Assembly (NCBI GenBank): GCA_027315165.1
Contig: DAHUYN010000001.1
Location: forward strand, 244,598-308,597
Source of the DNA: Thermoplasmata archaeon
GTDB taxonomy: Archaea > Thermoplasmatota > Thermoplasmata > Lutacidiplasmatales > UBA184
Direction: 5' to 3'
DNA: 64,000 bases
Shown here piece after piece: positions 16,788-25,295 of the stretch. A model generated the notes under the pieces. That model saw only the letters and a list, made by a program, of their open reading frames with translations, made no database searches and had not been told where the DNA came from. Within the stretch, counting starts at the first letter, position 1; the number at the start of each line of letters is the position of its first letter. A program made the translations under genes and the position numbers.

Positions 16788-17321
16788 GTGCTCACGCCCG
16801 CGTTCATCGCGAACGCGACGGCGACGTTCCCGCGAGGCCGCGGACCCCCGATGGACTTCGGGCGGAACTGGTCCGACGGCCGCCGGGTCCTCGGCCCCTC
16901 GAAGACCTGGTCGGGCTTCCTCTTCGGGACGTTCTTCGCGCTCCCGTTCGGCCTCGTGATGGCCTGGCTGATCCTCATCGCGCCGCCGTCGCTCGAGCTC
17001 GTGCCGACGTTCGGCCCGAGCGTCCTCGGCGCCGTCCCCGTCGTCCTCCTCCTGAGCGGCGGCGCGATGACGGGCGACGCGGTCGGCTCGTTCCTCAAGC
17101 GCCGGCTGGGCCGGCCCAGCGGGAGCCGCACGCTGCTCTTGGACCAGCTGCCGTTCGTCCTCCTCCCGATCGGGCTGGGGCTCCTCCTCTACCCGACGAC
17201 CTTCGTGCCGGCGTTCGCCTCGCTGGAAGGCATCTTATGGCTACTCGTGTTCACACTCGGGTTCCACGCCGGGTTCAACTGGATCGGCTACAAGATCGGC
17301 GCGAAGAAGGTCCCGTGGTAG
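16788..17321 (+). CDS. carS: CDP-archaeol synthase (DUF46/CarS family)
   Basis: A membrane protein with about five hydrophobic segments. The family signature is DFGRNWSDGRRVLGPSKTWSGF, preceded by an ANATATFPRG stretch. It activates archaetidic acid with CTP to give CDP-archaeol, the step after the two prenyl transfers encoded upstream. The only standard start is GTG at 16788, giving 177 residues. The homologous N-terminal hydrophobic region appears to begin earlier, and a CTG at 16746 would restore it, so the true start is unresolved. Confidence 0.85.
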   Translation: MLTPAFIANATATFPRGRGPPMDFGRNWSDGRRVLGPSKTWSGFLFGTFFALPFGLVMAWLILIAPPSLELVPTFGPSVLGAVPVVLLLSGGAMTGDAVGSFLKRRLGRPSGSRTLLLDQLPFVLLPIGLGLLLYPTTFVPAFASLEGILWLLVFTLGFHAGFNWIGYKIGAKKVPW

Positions 17322-17329
17322 CGGAGGGC

Positions 17330-17863
17330 GTGGGCGGCGGCGACGCGGGTCTCGTGGGACGGCTCCGCGCGTGCGGGGCGGTCCGGTTCGGCAGCTTCAC
17401 GCTCGCCTCCGGCGCGACGAGCGACGTCTATGTCGATGTGAAGCGCGCCTGGACCGACCCGTCGGTGCTGGGGCCGATCGCCGACGCGCTCGCCCGGCGC
17501 GTCTCCGGCGAGGAGCGCCTGGGCGGGATGGAGCTCGGCGCGGTCCCGCTCGTCGTTGCGACGGCGCTCCGCACGGGTCTTCGCTTCGTCGTCGTCCGCA
17601 AGGCCGCGAAGGCCCACGGCACGCAACAGCGGATCGAGGGGGAGCTCCCTCGAGGCGCGCGCGTCCTCGTGCTCGAGGATGTGACGACCTCGGGCGGCTC
17701 GTCGCTCGAGACCGTCGAGGTCCTCCGGACCGCCGGCGCGGTCGTCGAGCGCGTCGTCACGGTCGTCGACCGCGAGCAGGGCGCCACGGAGCGGCTCCGG
17801 GCGGCCGGAGTCCGGCTCGAGGCGCTCACGACGCTCTCGGAGCTCCGCAGGGACGGTTCGTGA
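17330..17863 (+). CDS. pyrE: Orotate phosphoribosyltransferase
   Basis: A 177-residue PRTase. After FGSFTLASGATSDVYVDVK come the type I phosphoribosyltransferase features: a KAAKAHGTQQRIEG flexible loop and the PRPP-binding VLVLEDVTTSGGSS (near residue 112). It makes orotidine 5'-phosphate in pyrimidine synthesis. I place the start at GTG 17330, just after GGAGGG; GTG 17315, which overlaps the carS stop, is also possible. Its stop overlaps the endA GTG. Confidence 0.9.
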   Translation: MGGGDAGLVGRLRACGAVRFGSFTLASGATSDVYVDVKRAWTDPSVLGPIADALARRVSGEERLGGMELGAVPLVVATALRTGLRFVVVRKAAKAHGTQQRIEGELPRGARVLVLEDVTTSGGSSLETVEVLRTAGAVVERVVTVVDREQGATERLRAAGVRLEALTTLSELRRDGS

Positions 17864-18921
17864 CGGGGACCGCGGGGCCCGACGCGAGCGTCGTCGTCGC
17901 CGACCCGGCCGAGGCCGGCACCGTCTACGGTCGGGGCTACTTCGGCACCCTCTCGGACGACCGGCTCACCCTCGACCGCTTCGAGTCGGTCTACCTGCTC
18001 GAGATGGGCCGGCTCGCGATCGTCGACGGGAAGGGCCGCCCGCTCTCGTGGGAGGAGCTGTTCCGCTCCGCGGTCCGTGCGGAGGCCGGCTTCTCGGTCC
18101 GCTACCTCGTCTACCGCGACCTCCGCCAACGCGGCTACGTCGCGCGCGCCTCACCGCCGCCGATCACGTTCGCCGTCCTCCCGCGCGGGGGGATCCTCCA
18201 CAAGACGCCGGCGCGCTTTTGGGTCCAGCCGTTCTCCGAGCGGGCCCCGTTCGACCTCGACGGCCTGTTCGAGCTCGCCGAGCGGGCGCAGGGGGCGAAG
18301 AAGACGCTCCTCCTCGCGCTCGTCGACGAGGAGTCGGACCTCACCTACTACAAGGTCCGGCGACCGACCCCGTCGGGCTCGCTCGAGCCGCGCTCGCTCC
18401 CGGCGCCCGCGGAGGCCTGGCTCACCGAGGACCGGGTCGTTCTCTTCACCCCGGAGGCCGTCGAGGCGCTCGGGAAGGACCTCGCCTACGGCAGCCGCGT
18501 CGGCGCGCGCCTCGAGCTGAGCCTGCTCGAGGCGGCCCACCTGGTCGCCACCGGACAGCTCACGCTCCGAGAGGCTCGGAGCCGCCGTCCGGTCCCGCTC
18601 CCAAAGCTGCTCGATCGAGGTCGACGGCTCGACGCCCGGTTCGCCGAGCGCCTCGCCGCGTACCGTACGCTCAGGGGGCGCGGGCTCGTCGTGAAGACGG
18701 GGTTCAAGTACGGGGCCCACTTCCGCGCCTACCCGAGGAGCCCGGAGCACGCGCACGCTCGATACCTCGTCCAGGCGGTCCCCGACGGCCACATCGCCAC
18801 GTGGCCCGAGGTCGCCGGGAACGTCCGCGTCGCCCAGGGCGTCCGAAAGGAGTTCCTCACCGCCGCCGTCTCGCCCGCGGGCGAGGTCCGGTTCTTGGAG
18901 CTCGAGCGGGTCCGCCCCTAG
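17860..18921 (+). CDS. endA: tRNA-splicing endonuclease, two-domain form
   Basis: A 353-residue protein containing two endonuclease repeats, twice the length of the single-domain archaeal subunit. The N-terminal repeat is degenerate. The C-terminal repeat keeps the catalytic triad region: tyrosine in KTGFKYGAHFRAY (near residue 283), histidine in SPEHAHARYLV and lysine in QGVRKEFL. It excises tRNA introns at bulge-helix-bulge sites and probably works as a homodimer. The GTG start overlaps the pyrE stop. A T-rich stretch (TCTTTTGG) follows the stop before the convergent trpF. Confidence 0.9.
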   Translation: MTGTAGPDASVVVADPAEAGTVYGRGYFGTLSDDRLTLDRFESVYLLEMGRLAIVDGKGRPLSWEELFRSAVRAEAGFSVRYLVYRDLRQRGYVARASPPPITFAVLPRGGILHKTPARFWVQPFSERAPFDLDGLFELAERAQGAKKTLLLALVDEESDLTYYKVRRPTPSGSLEPRSLPAPAEAWLTEDRVVLFTPEAVEALGKDLAYGSRVGARLELSLLEAAHLVATGQLTLREARSRRPVPLPKLLDRGRRLDARFAERLAAYRTLRGRGLVVKTGFKYGAHFRAYPRSPEHAHARYLVQAVPDGHIATWPEVAGNVRVAQGVRKEFLTAAVSPAGEVRFLELERVRP

Positions 18922-18958
18922 TCTTTTGGTCTCGGCCCCCGGGGTCGCGCCGGGCCCG

Positions 18959-19603
18959 TCAGGCCGTCGGAGCCGACTCGAAGGCGCGGACCGCCTGGAC
19001 GAACGCCTCGGCGAGCGTGCGGTCGGCTTTGCCGGGGGCCGACTCGATCCCGCTCGCGACGTCGACGCCCCACGGGCGGACCGCCTCGAGCGCCTCGCGG
19101 ACGTTCGCGGGAGTGAGCCCGCCGGCGAGCGTGAGCTTGCGGCCGGGGTTCGTCTCGACGAGCTCGCGGCAGATCTCCCAGTCGGGACGCGCCGCGCTGC
19201 CGCCCGCGACCGCCCCGACGGTGACGTCGAGGTGGAGCCTCGAGTAGTCCTCCGCGGGCGGGACCTTCGGCGGCGCACCGCCGGCGCCCGCGGGCGGGAT
19301 CGCGAGCGAGGGGACGATCGAGTGGATCTCGAGGAACTCGAGCCCGTCGGGGACGCGGCCGTAGACCTGCAGGCGGTCGATACCGGACTCAAAGAGCGCG
19401 TGGACCGTCTCCGCCGACGGGTCGGTCACGATCGCCCACGCCTCCGTCTCTCGGGGGAGGGCGTCGAGGAGCTCCGGGATCTTCGCGAGCGCGACGGGCC
19501 TCGGCGAGTCGGGGTCGACGTAGAGGCCGGCGGCGCCGCCCTCGGGGACCCAGGCCATCTCGGCGGCAGTGCGAAGGCCCGAGAGCTTCACGAAGGTCCG
19601 CAT
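18959..19603 (-). CDS. trpF: Phosphoribosylanthranilate isomerase-like protein
   Basis: A 214-residue TIM barrel. TrpF features include RLHLDVTVGAVAGGS with the catalytic aspartate (near residue 127), LAGGLTPANVREAL and GVDVASGIESAPGKAD at the phosphate end. The catalytic cysteine expected after the first strand is a serine here (VKLSGLRT, residues 6-13). No other trp gene is present, so tryptophan synthesis is indicated only by this gene. It lies 65 bases downstream of aspartokinase and on the same strand, so it may belong to the aromatic operon. Activity should not be assumed. Confidence 0.8.
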   Translation of the reverse strand: MRTFVKLSGLRTAAEMAWVPEGGAAGLYVDPDSPRPVALAKIPELLDALPRETEAWAIVTDPSAETVHALFESGIDRLQVYGRVPDGLEFLEIHSIVPSLAIPPAGAGGAPPKVPPAEDYSRLHLDVTVGAVAGGSAARPDWEICRELVETNPGRKLTLAGGLTPANVREALEAVRPWGVDVASGIESAPGKADRTLAEAFVQAVRAFESAPTA

Positions 19604-19668
19604 CGGTGTCGACCCCCGACGGCCACGAGGCCGAGGTCGGGCGCGGCCACGAGCAGCGGCCCGGGTCT

Positions 19669-20997
19669 TTAGCTTCTCGGTCGCGCCCGGCGCTGGGCGA
19701 CGAAGACGTCGTGGAGTTCCCGCAGGGCGGCGACGGCGGCCTCCTCTCGGATGAGGAAGGAGATCGACCGCGCCGTCGCGAGGAGTCCCTCGGCCTTGGG
19801 CAGGTAGCGTCGCGGGAGCTGGTGGATCTCCGAGAGGATCCCCTCGCCGACGGCGCTCACGAGCGCCACCGGGACGGGTTGGCCGACGACCGCGCCGCTC
19901 GTGCGGGCGATCCGATCGAGGACCTGGCGCGTGCGCCGCGCGTCGGCCGGGTCGACGAGCAGACCGAGGACCGCCTCCGTCGTGACGACGGCCGCAAGGT
20001 TCACGTGGACGGCGACGAGCCGCCGCGTGATCTCGGCCAGGAGCCCCGCGCGCTGCCGGCCCCCGGCGATCCGCAGGCTCACCAGACGGAGCGGAGCGAG
20101 GAGCGTCACGGCCCGCGAGGAGGCGTGCCGGCCCGCCGGCCCGATCACCGTGAGGAGAGGGTGGTGGTTCAGCGACCGGACGTAGATCGGGACCTGGCGC
20201 GCCCGCGCCGGCTCGATCGTCACCGGGTGCAGGACCCGGGCCCCGAACTGGGCGATCTCCTCCGCCTCCTCGTAGGAGAGGTACGGGACGGGACGGGCCC
20301 CCGGCACGAGCCGCGGGTCGGCCGTCGCGATCGCGACGTTGCGCTTGACGAGCTCGACCCGCGCCGCGCCCAAGAGCGCCGCGATCGCGCTGGCCGAATA
20401 GTCGGAGCCGCCGCGGCCGAGCGTCGTCACGCGGCCGCGAACGCTCCGGCCGAAGAAGCCGGTGACGACGGGGACCCGCCCGGCGCGGAGGTGCCGCTGG
20501 AGCGTCCGGCGCACCGGGGCCTCGGACGGCTCGAGAAGGATGCGGGCCGCCCCGTGGGAGCTGTCGGTCGTGAGGCCCATCCGGTCGGCCTCGACCGCGA
20601 CCGCCTCGAGGCCCGCGACCGAGAGCTCGTTCGCGAACCAGTGCGCCGCGAGGCGCTCTCCCTGGCTCAACAGCTCGTCGCGGAGGCTCGGCTCGGGGCG
20701 ACGTCGGCGCCCCGCCCTCGCCGAGAGCCGGCGGACCGCCTCGAGGGCCGGCCGCGCACTCGCCGGAAGGCCCGGATGCGTTCGCTCGAGCTCGGCGACG
20801 AGCGACGCCGGCGCCCTCGAGGCCGCCGGCGCCTCGAGCGCCCGGTTGAGGAGGTCGGTGACGCCCGCCCGCGCGGAGACGACGACCACGACCGGGATCC
20901 GCGCGCGCCGCAGCGCCCGGATCCTCGCGACGACGAGCGCCGGCTCGGCGAGCGACTCGCCGCCGAACTTGAGGACCACCGTTCGCCGCGCGCTCAC
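19669..20997 (-). CDS. Aspartate kinase
   Basis: A 442-residue protein. The N-terminus has VLKFGGESLAEP, the kinase domain has TTLGRGGSDYSAS, and GARVLHPVTIEPA marks the end of the kinase region. Two ACT-type regulatory repeats follow from about residue 295. The segment usually read as WTDVDG-TADPR is VKRNVAIATADPR, an unusual change near the nucleotide site. It phosphorylates aspartate; the neighbouring dehydrogenase completes aspartate semialdehyde. The start GTG overlaps the asd stop (GTGA). Confidence 0.88.
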   Translation of the reverse strand: MSARRTVVLKFGGESLAEPALVVARIRALRRARIPVVVVVSARAGVTDLLNRALEAPAASRAPASLVAELERTHPGLPASARPALEAVRRLSARAGRRRRPEPSLRDELLSQGERLAAHWFANELSVAGLEAVAVEADRMGLTTDSSHGAARILLEPSEAPVRRTLQRHLRAGRVPVVTGFFGRSVRGRVTTLGRGGSDYSASAIAALLGAARVELVKRNVAIATADPRLVPGARPVPYLSYEEAEEIAQFGARVLHPVTIEPARARQVPIYVRSLNHHPLLTVIGPAGRHASSRAVTLLAPLRLVSLRIAGGRQRAGLLAEITRRLVAVHVNLAAVVTTEAVLGLLVDPADARRTRQVLDRIARTSGAVVGQPVPVALVSAVGEGILSEIHQLPRRYLPKAEGLLATARSISFLIREEAAVAALRELHDVFVAQRRARPRS

Positions 20998-22070
20998 GGA
21001 CCCTTCCCTCCGGACCCGAGGTAGCCCTCGTCGAGCGCGAGCTCAGCGTTGAGGACGGAGCCTCCGGCGCCGCCGCGGACCGCGTTGTGCGAGAGCAGGA
21101 AGAACCGCAGGTACGGCGGCTCCCAGCGCAACCGGCCGACCACCGCCGCCATGCCGCGGGCCCGGGCCGGCTGGCCCGCCCAGCGGTCGCGGACGGGCTG
21201 CGGCCGGTCCGGCTCGTGCCGGAGCTCGACCGCGGGGTGCGGCGCCGTCGCAAGGTCGAGCGCGGCCAGCGGGTCGAAGGTCGACCAGGCCCGCTCGAGC
21301 TCTCCGAGCGAAGGGCTCCGCGTCGCCTCGACCGTGACCGCCTCGAGGTGCCCGTCCCGGACCGCGACGCGCGCGCAGTGGGGCAGCACCGTGAGGCGGA
21401 GGTCGTGCACGCGGCCCCGATGCAGCCGGCCGAGGATGCGCACGGTCTCCTCGCGCATCTTCGGCTCCTCCTTCGCGATGTACGGGATTACGTTGTCCGT
21501 CGCGGCGAGCGAGGGGACCCCAGGGTACCCCGCGCCCGACAGCGCCTGGTAGGTGACGACGTGGACGAGCTTGGGCCGGAGGAGCGGCAGGACGGGCGCG
21601 AGCCCGAGGACGAGCCCCGTCGTCGAGCAGTTGGCGTTCGTGACGAGGGGCGCACGTCCCTTCGGGCGCGAGGCGAGGAGCCCGAGGTGCGCTCGGTTGA
21701 CCTCGGGGACCAGGAGCGGGACCGTCGCGTCCATCCGGTGGTCGGCGGCGTTCGAGAACACCGCGACCCCGCGCCGCGTGAGCTCCGTCTCGAGGGGACC
21801 GGCGAGCCCGGAGGGGAGGGCGCTGAACGCCACACGCACGCCCGACCGGGCGAGCCTCGAGGCCGAGGTGCGGACGAGGGTCCGGTCCGCCAGGTCGGCG
21901 GGAGGCGGCTCGGTGAGGTGCCAGGTCTCACCGAGGGGCTGGCCCGCCGAGCGGTCGCCCGTCGCGAGCGTCGTGAGCTCGAATCGGGGGTGGTCGGCCA
22001 AGAGCCTCACGAAGTGCTGGCCGATGTAGCCGCTCGCACCGAGGACGGCGCACGCGAGCCGCTCGGTCAC
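20994..22070 (-). CDS. asd: Aspartate-semialdehyde dehydrogenase
   Basis: A 358-residue protein with an N-terminal NADP fold (CAVLGASGYIGQHFV), the catalytic cysteine in VTNANCSTTGLVLG (near residue 150) and a later conserved histidine region. It is the archaeal/fungal-type Asd by length and motif. It reduces aspartyl phosphate to aspartate semialdehyde, which feeds threonine, methionine and lysine synthesis. In archaea it is also a substrate of the ADTH synthase encoded at the head of this operon. The GTG start overlaps the aroC stop. Confidence 0.9.
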   Translation of the reverse strand: MTERLACAVLGASGYIGQHFVRLLADHPRFELTTLATGDRSAGQPLGETWHLTEPPPADLADRTLVRTSASRLARSGVRVAFSALPSGLAGPLETELTRRGVAVFSNAADHRMDATVPLLVPEVNRAHLGLLASRPKGRAPLVTNANCSTTGLVLGLAPVLPLLRPKLVHVVTYQALSGAGYPGVPSLAATDNVIPYIAKEEPKMREETVRILGRLHRGRVHDLRLTVLPHCARVAVRDGHLEAVTVEATRSPSLGELERAWSTFDPLAALDLATAPHPAVELRHEPDRPQPVRDRWAGQPARARGMAAVVGRLRWEPPYLRFFLLSHNAVRGGAGGSVLNAELALDEGYLGSGGKGP

Positions 22071-23155
22071 GGCAGGAACCCTCCGCGAAGGCCGAGGTCG
22101 GCGAGCGCCAGTGCCGCGACGGCCTCGACGACCGGTACCGCGCGCGGCACGATGCACGGGTCGTGCCGCCCGGTGACGCGAAGCCGTGCCGGGCCCTTCG
22201 TCACGAGGTCGACGGTCTCCTGCTCCTTGGCGATCGACGAGGTCGGCTTCACGACGACCCGGAAGACGAGGGGCGTGCCGACGGTGAGCCCGCCGAGCAC
22301 GCCGCCCGCGTGGTTCGACCTCGTGCGGACCCGGCCCTCGGGGTCGTAGTAGAACGGGTCGTTGTGCTCGCTCCCTCGAAGCCGCGCGGCGCCGAAGCCG
22401 GCGCCGAACTCGATCCCCTTGACCGCGGGGATCGAGAAGGCGAGGTGCGCGATCACGCCCTCGACGGAGTCGAAGAACGGCTCGCCGAGGCCCGTCGGGA
22501 GGCCCGTCACGCGCGTCTCGATGACGCCCCCGAGGCTGTCGCCGTCGCGGCGGGCCTCCTCGATCGCGCTCTCCATCCGCGACGCGGCGCCCTCGTCGGG
22601 GCAGCCGACCTCGTTGGACCGGGCCGCCCGCCGGAGCTCGGTGAGCGACGTCGCCTCGGGCACGGTCGTCGATACGGGGCCGATGGCCGTCGTGTAGGCG
22701 AGGAGGTCCACGCCCTTCGGCCGCCACAGCTGTCGGGCCAGCGTGCCGGCGAGGACGAGGCCGACGGTCATGCGGCCGGAGAAGATGCCGCCCCCCGAGA
22801 GGTCCGCGTCGGGGCCGTAGCGGACGCGGGCGGGATAGTCGGCGTGTCCGGGGCGCGGGGTCGCGCGCAGCTTGTCATACGGCTCGCGTCGCACGTCCGT
22901 GTTGGCGACGTGGAGGCGGACCGGGCCGCCGTCCGTGCGCCCGTCGACGAGGCCCTTGTCGACGACAAAGCGGTCCTCCTCCTGACGGCGCGTGGCGAGC
23001 CGCCGGCCGACGGGACGGCGCCGGTCGAGCTCGACCTGGAGCTCCGCGAGGTCGACGAGGAGACCCGACGGGAGCCCCTCGACGACGACCCCGACCTCGG
23101 GGCCGTGGCTCGAGCCGAAGATCGTGAGCCGAAGGCGCTCGCCGAAGCGCATCAT
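22067..23155 (-). CDS. aroC: Chorismate synthase
   Basis: A 362-residue protein with the FMN-binding motifs GSSHGPEVGVVVEGLP near the start, RATPRPGHADYPARVRYG (near residue 97) and SNHAGGVLGGLTVG (near residue 272). It converts EPSP to chorismate, the last shared aromatic step. ATGATG at 23155/23152 overlaps the aroA stop, so either codon may start translation. The product supplies the chorismate mutase-prephenate dehydrogenase encoded at 10514. Confidence 0.93.
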   Translation of the reverse strand: MMRFGERLRLTIFGSSHGPEVGVVVEGLPSGLLVDLAELQVELDRRRPVGRRLATRRQEEDRFVVDKGLVDGRTDGGPVRLHVANTDVRREPYDKLRATPRPGHADYPARVRYGPDADLSGGGIFSGRMTVGLVLAGTLARQLWRPKGVDLLAYTTAIGPVSTTVPEATSLTELRRAARSNEVGCPDEGAASRMESAIEEARRDGDSLGGVIETRVTGLPTGLGEPFFDSVEGVIAHLAFSIPAVKGIEFGAGFGAARLRGSEHNDPFYYDPEGRVRTRSNHAGGVLGGLTVGTPLVFRVVVKPTSSIAKEQETVDLVTKGPARLRVTGRHDPCIVPRAVPVVEAVAALALADLGLRGGFLP

Positions 23156-24426
23156 CGGCGCGCCTCGACGACCGCGCCGAGCCGGCCGAGAGCGCGCCAG
23201 AAGCCCGGGAACGACTTTCCGACCGCCTCGGCCCGGCCGAGCCTCGAGGGCCCCGACGCGACGAGGGCCGCGACGGCGGCGCTCATGACGAGCCGGTGGT
23301 CCTCCCAGCCGGTCTCGACGAGAGCCCGCGGCGTGGCGACCCCACGGATCTCCAGGCGGCCGCGGCCGCTCGTGACGCGCGCGCCCAGGGCGCGGGCGAG
23401 GCCCGCCGTCGCCGCGCGCCGGTCGCTCTCCTTGAAGGCGAGGTGAGGCGCCCCCGAGAGGACCGAGCGGGCGGGCGTCGCCGCAGCGACCGCGCCGAGC
23501 AGCGGGAACAGGTCCGGCGCCTCGGTGAGGTCGGCGTAAAGACCCCGTGAGAGCGGCCCGCTCACGGTGGCCGCGCCCGCGGCCTCGCGAACGGTCGCGC
23601 CGGCCTCCCGGAGGATCCCCAGGACGGCCCGGTCGGCCTGCGGCCAGCGCGCGACGACGCCGTCGACGCGCACGGGCCCGCCGGCGAGGGCGCCCGCCGC
23701 CCAGAGGTAGGCCGCCGAGGAGGCATCGCCGGGCACCTCGAACCGCCGGCCCCGATAGGCCTGGCCTCCCTCGATGTCCCATCCTCGACGCCTCCGCCGG
23801 AGCCGGACCCCGCTCGCCGAGGCGGCCGCCTCCGTCGCCGCCACGTACGGGGCGGAGACGAGACGGCCGCGAAGCCGCACACGGGAGGCGCCCTCGAGCG
23901 TCGGGAGGACGAGCAGCAGGGCCGAGAGGTACTGGGAGCTCACCGAGCCGTCGACCTCGAAGAGGCCCGGGCGGAGCGGGCCGTGCACCTCGAGGGGGAG
24001 CGAGCCCGACCGGGGCCGGCGGACCGCGACGCCTCCGGCCTCGAGCGGACCCAAGAGCCCCTCGATCGGCCGTCGCCGAAGCTGCGGGCGTCCGTCGAAG
24101 CGGACGGGCCGCTCGAGCTTCGCGGCGGCGGCGACGAGGAGGCGCAGGGTGGTCCCCGACTCGACGCAGTCGACCGTCGGGAGACGGGCGGGGACGGTGC
24201 GCGAGGGCTCGAGCCGCCAGCGGCCCCGCGCGACCCCTACGCGGGTGCCGAGGGCCGCGAGCCCCCGTCGCGTCGCCACCGTGTCGGAGGAGAGGAGCGG
24301 CCGCACGACGTCGTAGCGCCGTCGCGCGAGGTGGCCGATGACGAGCGCCCGGTGCGTGTAGGATTTCGACGACGGGGCCGCGAGGCGACCGCGAACGGGG
24401 CCCGGGAGGACCCGGCAGGTCGTCAC
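23152..24426 (-). CDS. aroA: EPSP synthase (3-phosphoshikimate 1-carboxyvinyltransferase)
   Basis: A 424-residue protein with the lysine motif PSSKSYTHRALVIG (residues 18-31), SGTTLRLL, SVSSQYLSALLL, the catalytic aspartate in TEAPDLFPLLGAVAA and the terminal FKESDR. It transfers enolpyruvate to shikimate 3-phosphate. The GTG at 24426 overlaps the shikimate kinase stop. Composition is very arginine- and alanine-rich, like its neighbours, reflecting the high GC content rather than transfer. Confidence 0.92.
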   Translation of the reverse strand: MTTCRVLPGPVRGRLAAPSSKSYTHRALVIGHLARRRYDVVRPLLSSDTVATRRGLAALGTRVGVARGRWRLEPSRTVPARLPTVDCVESGTTLRLLVAAAAKLERPVRFDGRPQLRRRPIEGLLGPLEAGGVAVRRPRSGSLPLEVHGPLRPGLFEVDGSVSSQYLSALLLVLPTLEGASRVRLRGRLVSAPYVAATEAAASASGVRLRRRRRGWDIEGGQAYRGRRFEVPGDASSAAYLWAAGALAGGPVRVDGVVARWPQADRAVLGILREAGATVREAAGAATVSGPLSRGLYADLTEAPDLFPLLGAVAAATPARSVLSGAPHLAFKESDRRAATAGLARALGARVTSGRGRLEIRGVATPRALVETGWEDHRLVMSAAVAALVASGPSRLGRAEAVGKSFPGFWRALGRLGAVVEARR

Positions 24427-25295
24427 GGGCCTCCGGCGACGGCGAGCGACGGCTGGGAGGTGAACCGCGTGACGAGGACATCTCCGGCCCCCGGGGGGAG
24501 GCTCTTGAGAACCTCGGAGACGACCTCGCTCGTGACGACGACGGCGAGCGTGGGCCCGAGCCCTGAGACCCCGCAGCCGAGGGCCCCGGCACGCAGGAGC
24601 GCACGCCGGATCTCCGCGTAGGGGTAGCCGAGGGCGCGCTCGACCAGCAGCGTGTTCCCCGCCATCGCGGCCAGCGGGTCGCCGCGCCGAGCGGCGGCCT
24701 CGGCCTCCGACGCGCTCGAGCGGAGCCTCGAGAACGCCTCGCGGTAGTTCGGCGAGGGGAGGTGCGGGCGGTCGGGGATCCACAGGACGACCTCCCAGGT
24801 GGGGTCGACCGGGTCGTGCCGGATCCGCGCCCGACGCGCGTTGTCGGTGACCTGGACCCCCGGCTCGAGCGCCGAGAGGGCGTCGTCGAAGGCGCCCGTC
24901 GCACTCAGGCCGATCGCCTGCGAGACGTCCGCCGAGAGTCGCGCGACCTCCGTGCTCGGGGCGAAGACGCCGAGCGCGGCGGCGACGCCGCGGGCCACGG
25001 CTCCGCTGACGGCGGAGGAGCTCTTGAGGCCCCGGGCCACCGGGATCTCCGAGTCGACCGCCACGGTGGCGTGGAACGCGCGGCCGGGGGCCCAGCGCCG
25101 GAGCGCGGCGCTGAGAGAGGCTCGGACGAGCGGGGAGTCGGAGGGCGGGTCGATCGACCGCGAACCCGGCTCGCGGGCCGGTACGAGCTCGACGGAGGCG
25201 CTGAGGGGGATCGCGATGCCGGCGGCCGAGCCGATGCCCGTCGCGAGCGCGTTGAGGAACGTGATGCCGCCGGTGGCGTGCCCCGTCCCCTTCAT
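24423..25295 (-). CDS. Shikimate kinase, archaeal GHMP type
   Basis: A 290-residue GHMP-family kinase. The phosphate-binding loop ARGLKSSSAVSGAVARG is near residue 90, the N-terminus GHATGGITFLNALATGIG matches the archaeal shikimate kinase group, and GCGVSGLGPTLAVVV is the third GHMP motif. This family replaces the P-loop AroK of bacteria. Operon position between AroDE and AroA makes shikimate the clear substrate. ATG at 25295 overlaps the aroDE stop. Confidence 0.9.
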   Translation of the reverse strand: MKGTGHATGGITFLNALATGIGSAAGIAIPLSASVELVPAREPGSRSIDPPSDSPLVRASLSAALRRWAPGRAFHATVAVDSEIPVARGLKSSSAVSGAVARGVAAALGVFAPSTEVARLSADVSQAIGLSATGAFDDALSALEPGVQVTDNARRARIRHDPVDPTWEVVLWIPDRPHLPSPNYREAFSRLRSSASEAEAAARRGDPLAAMAGNTLLVERALGYPYAEIRRALLRAGALGCGVSGLGPTLAVVVTSEVVSEVLKSLPPGAGDVLVTRFTSQPSLAVAGGP

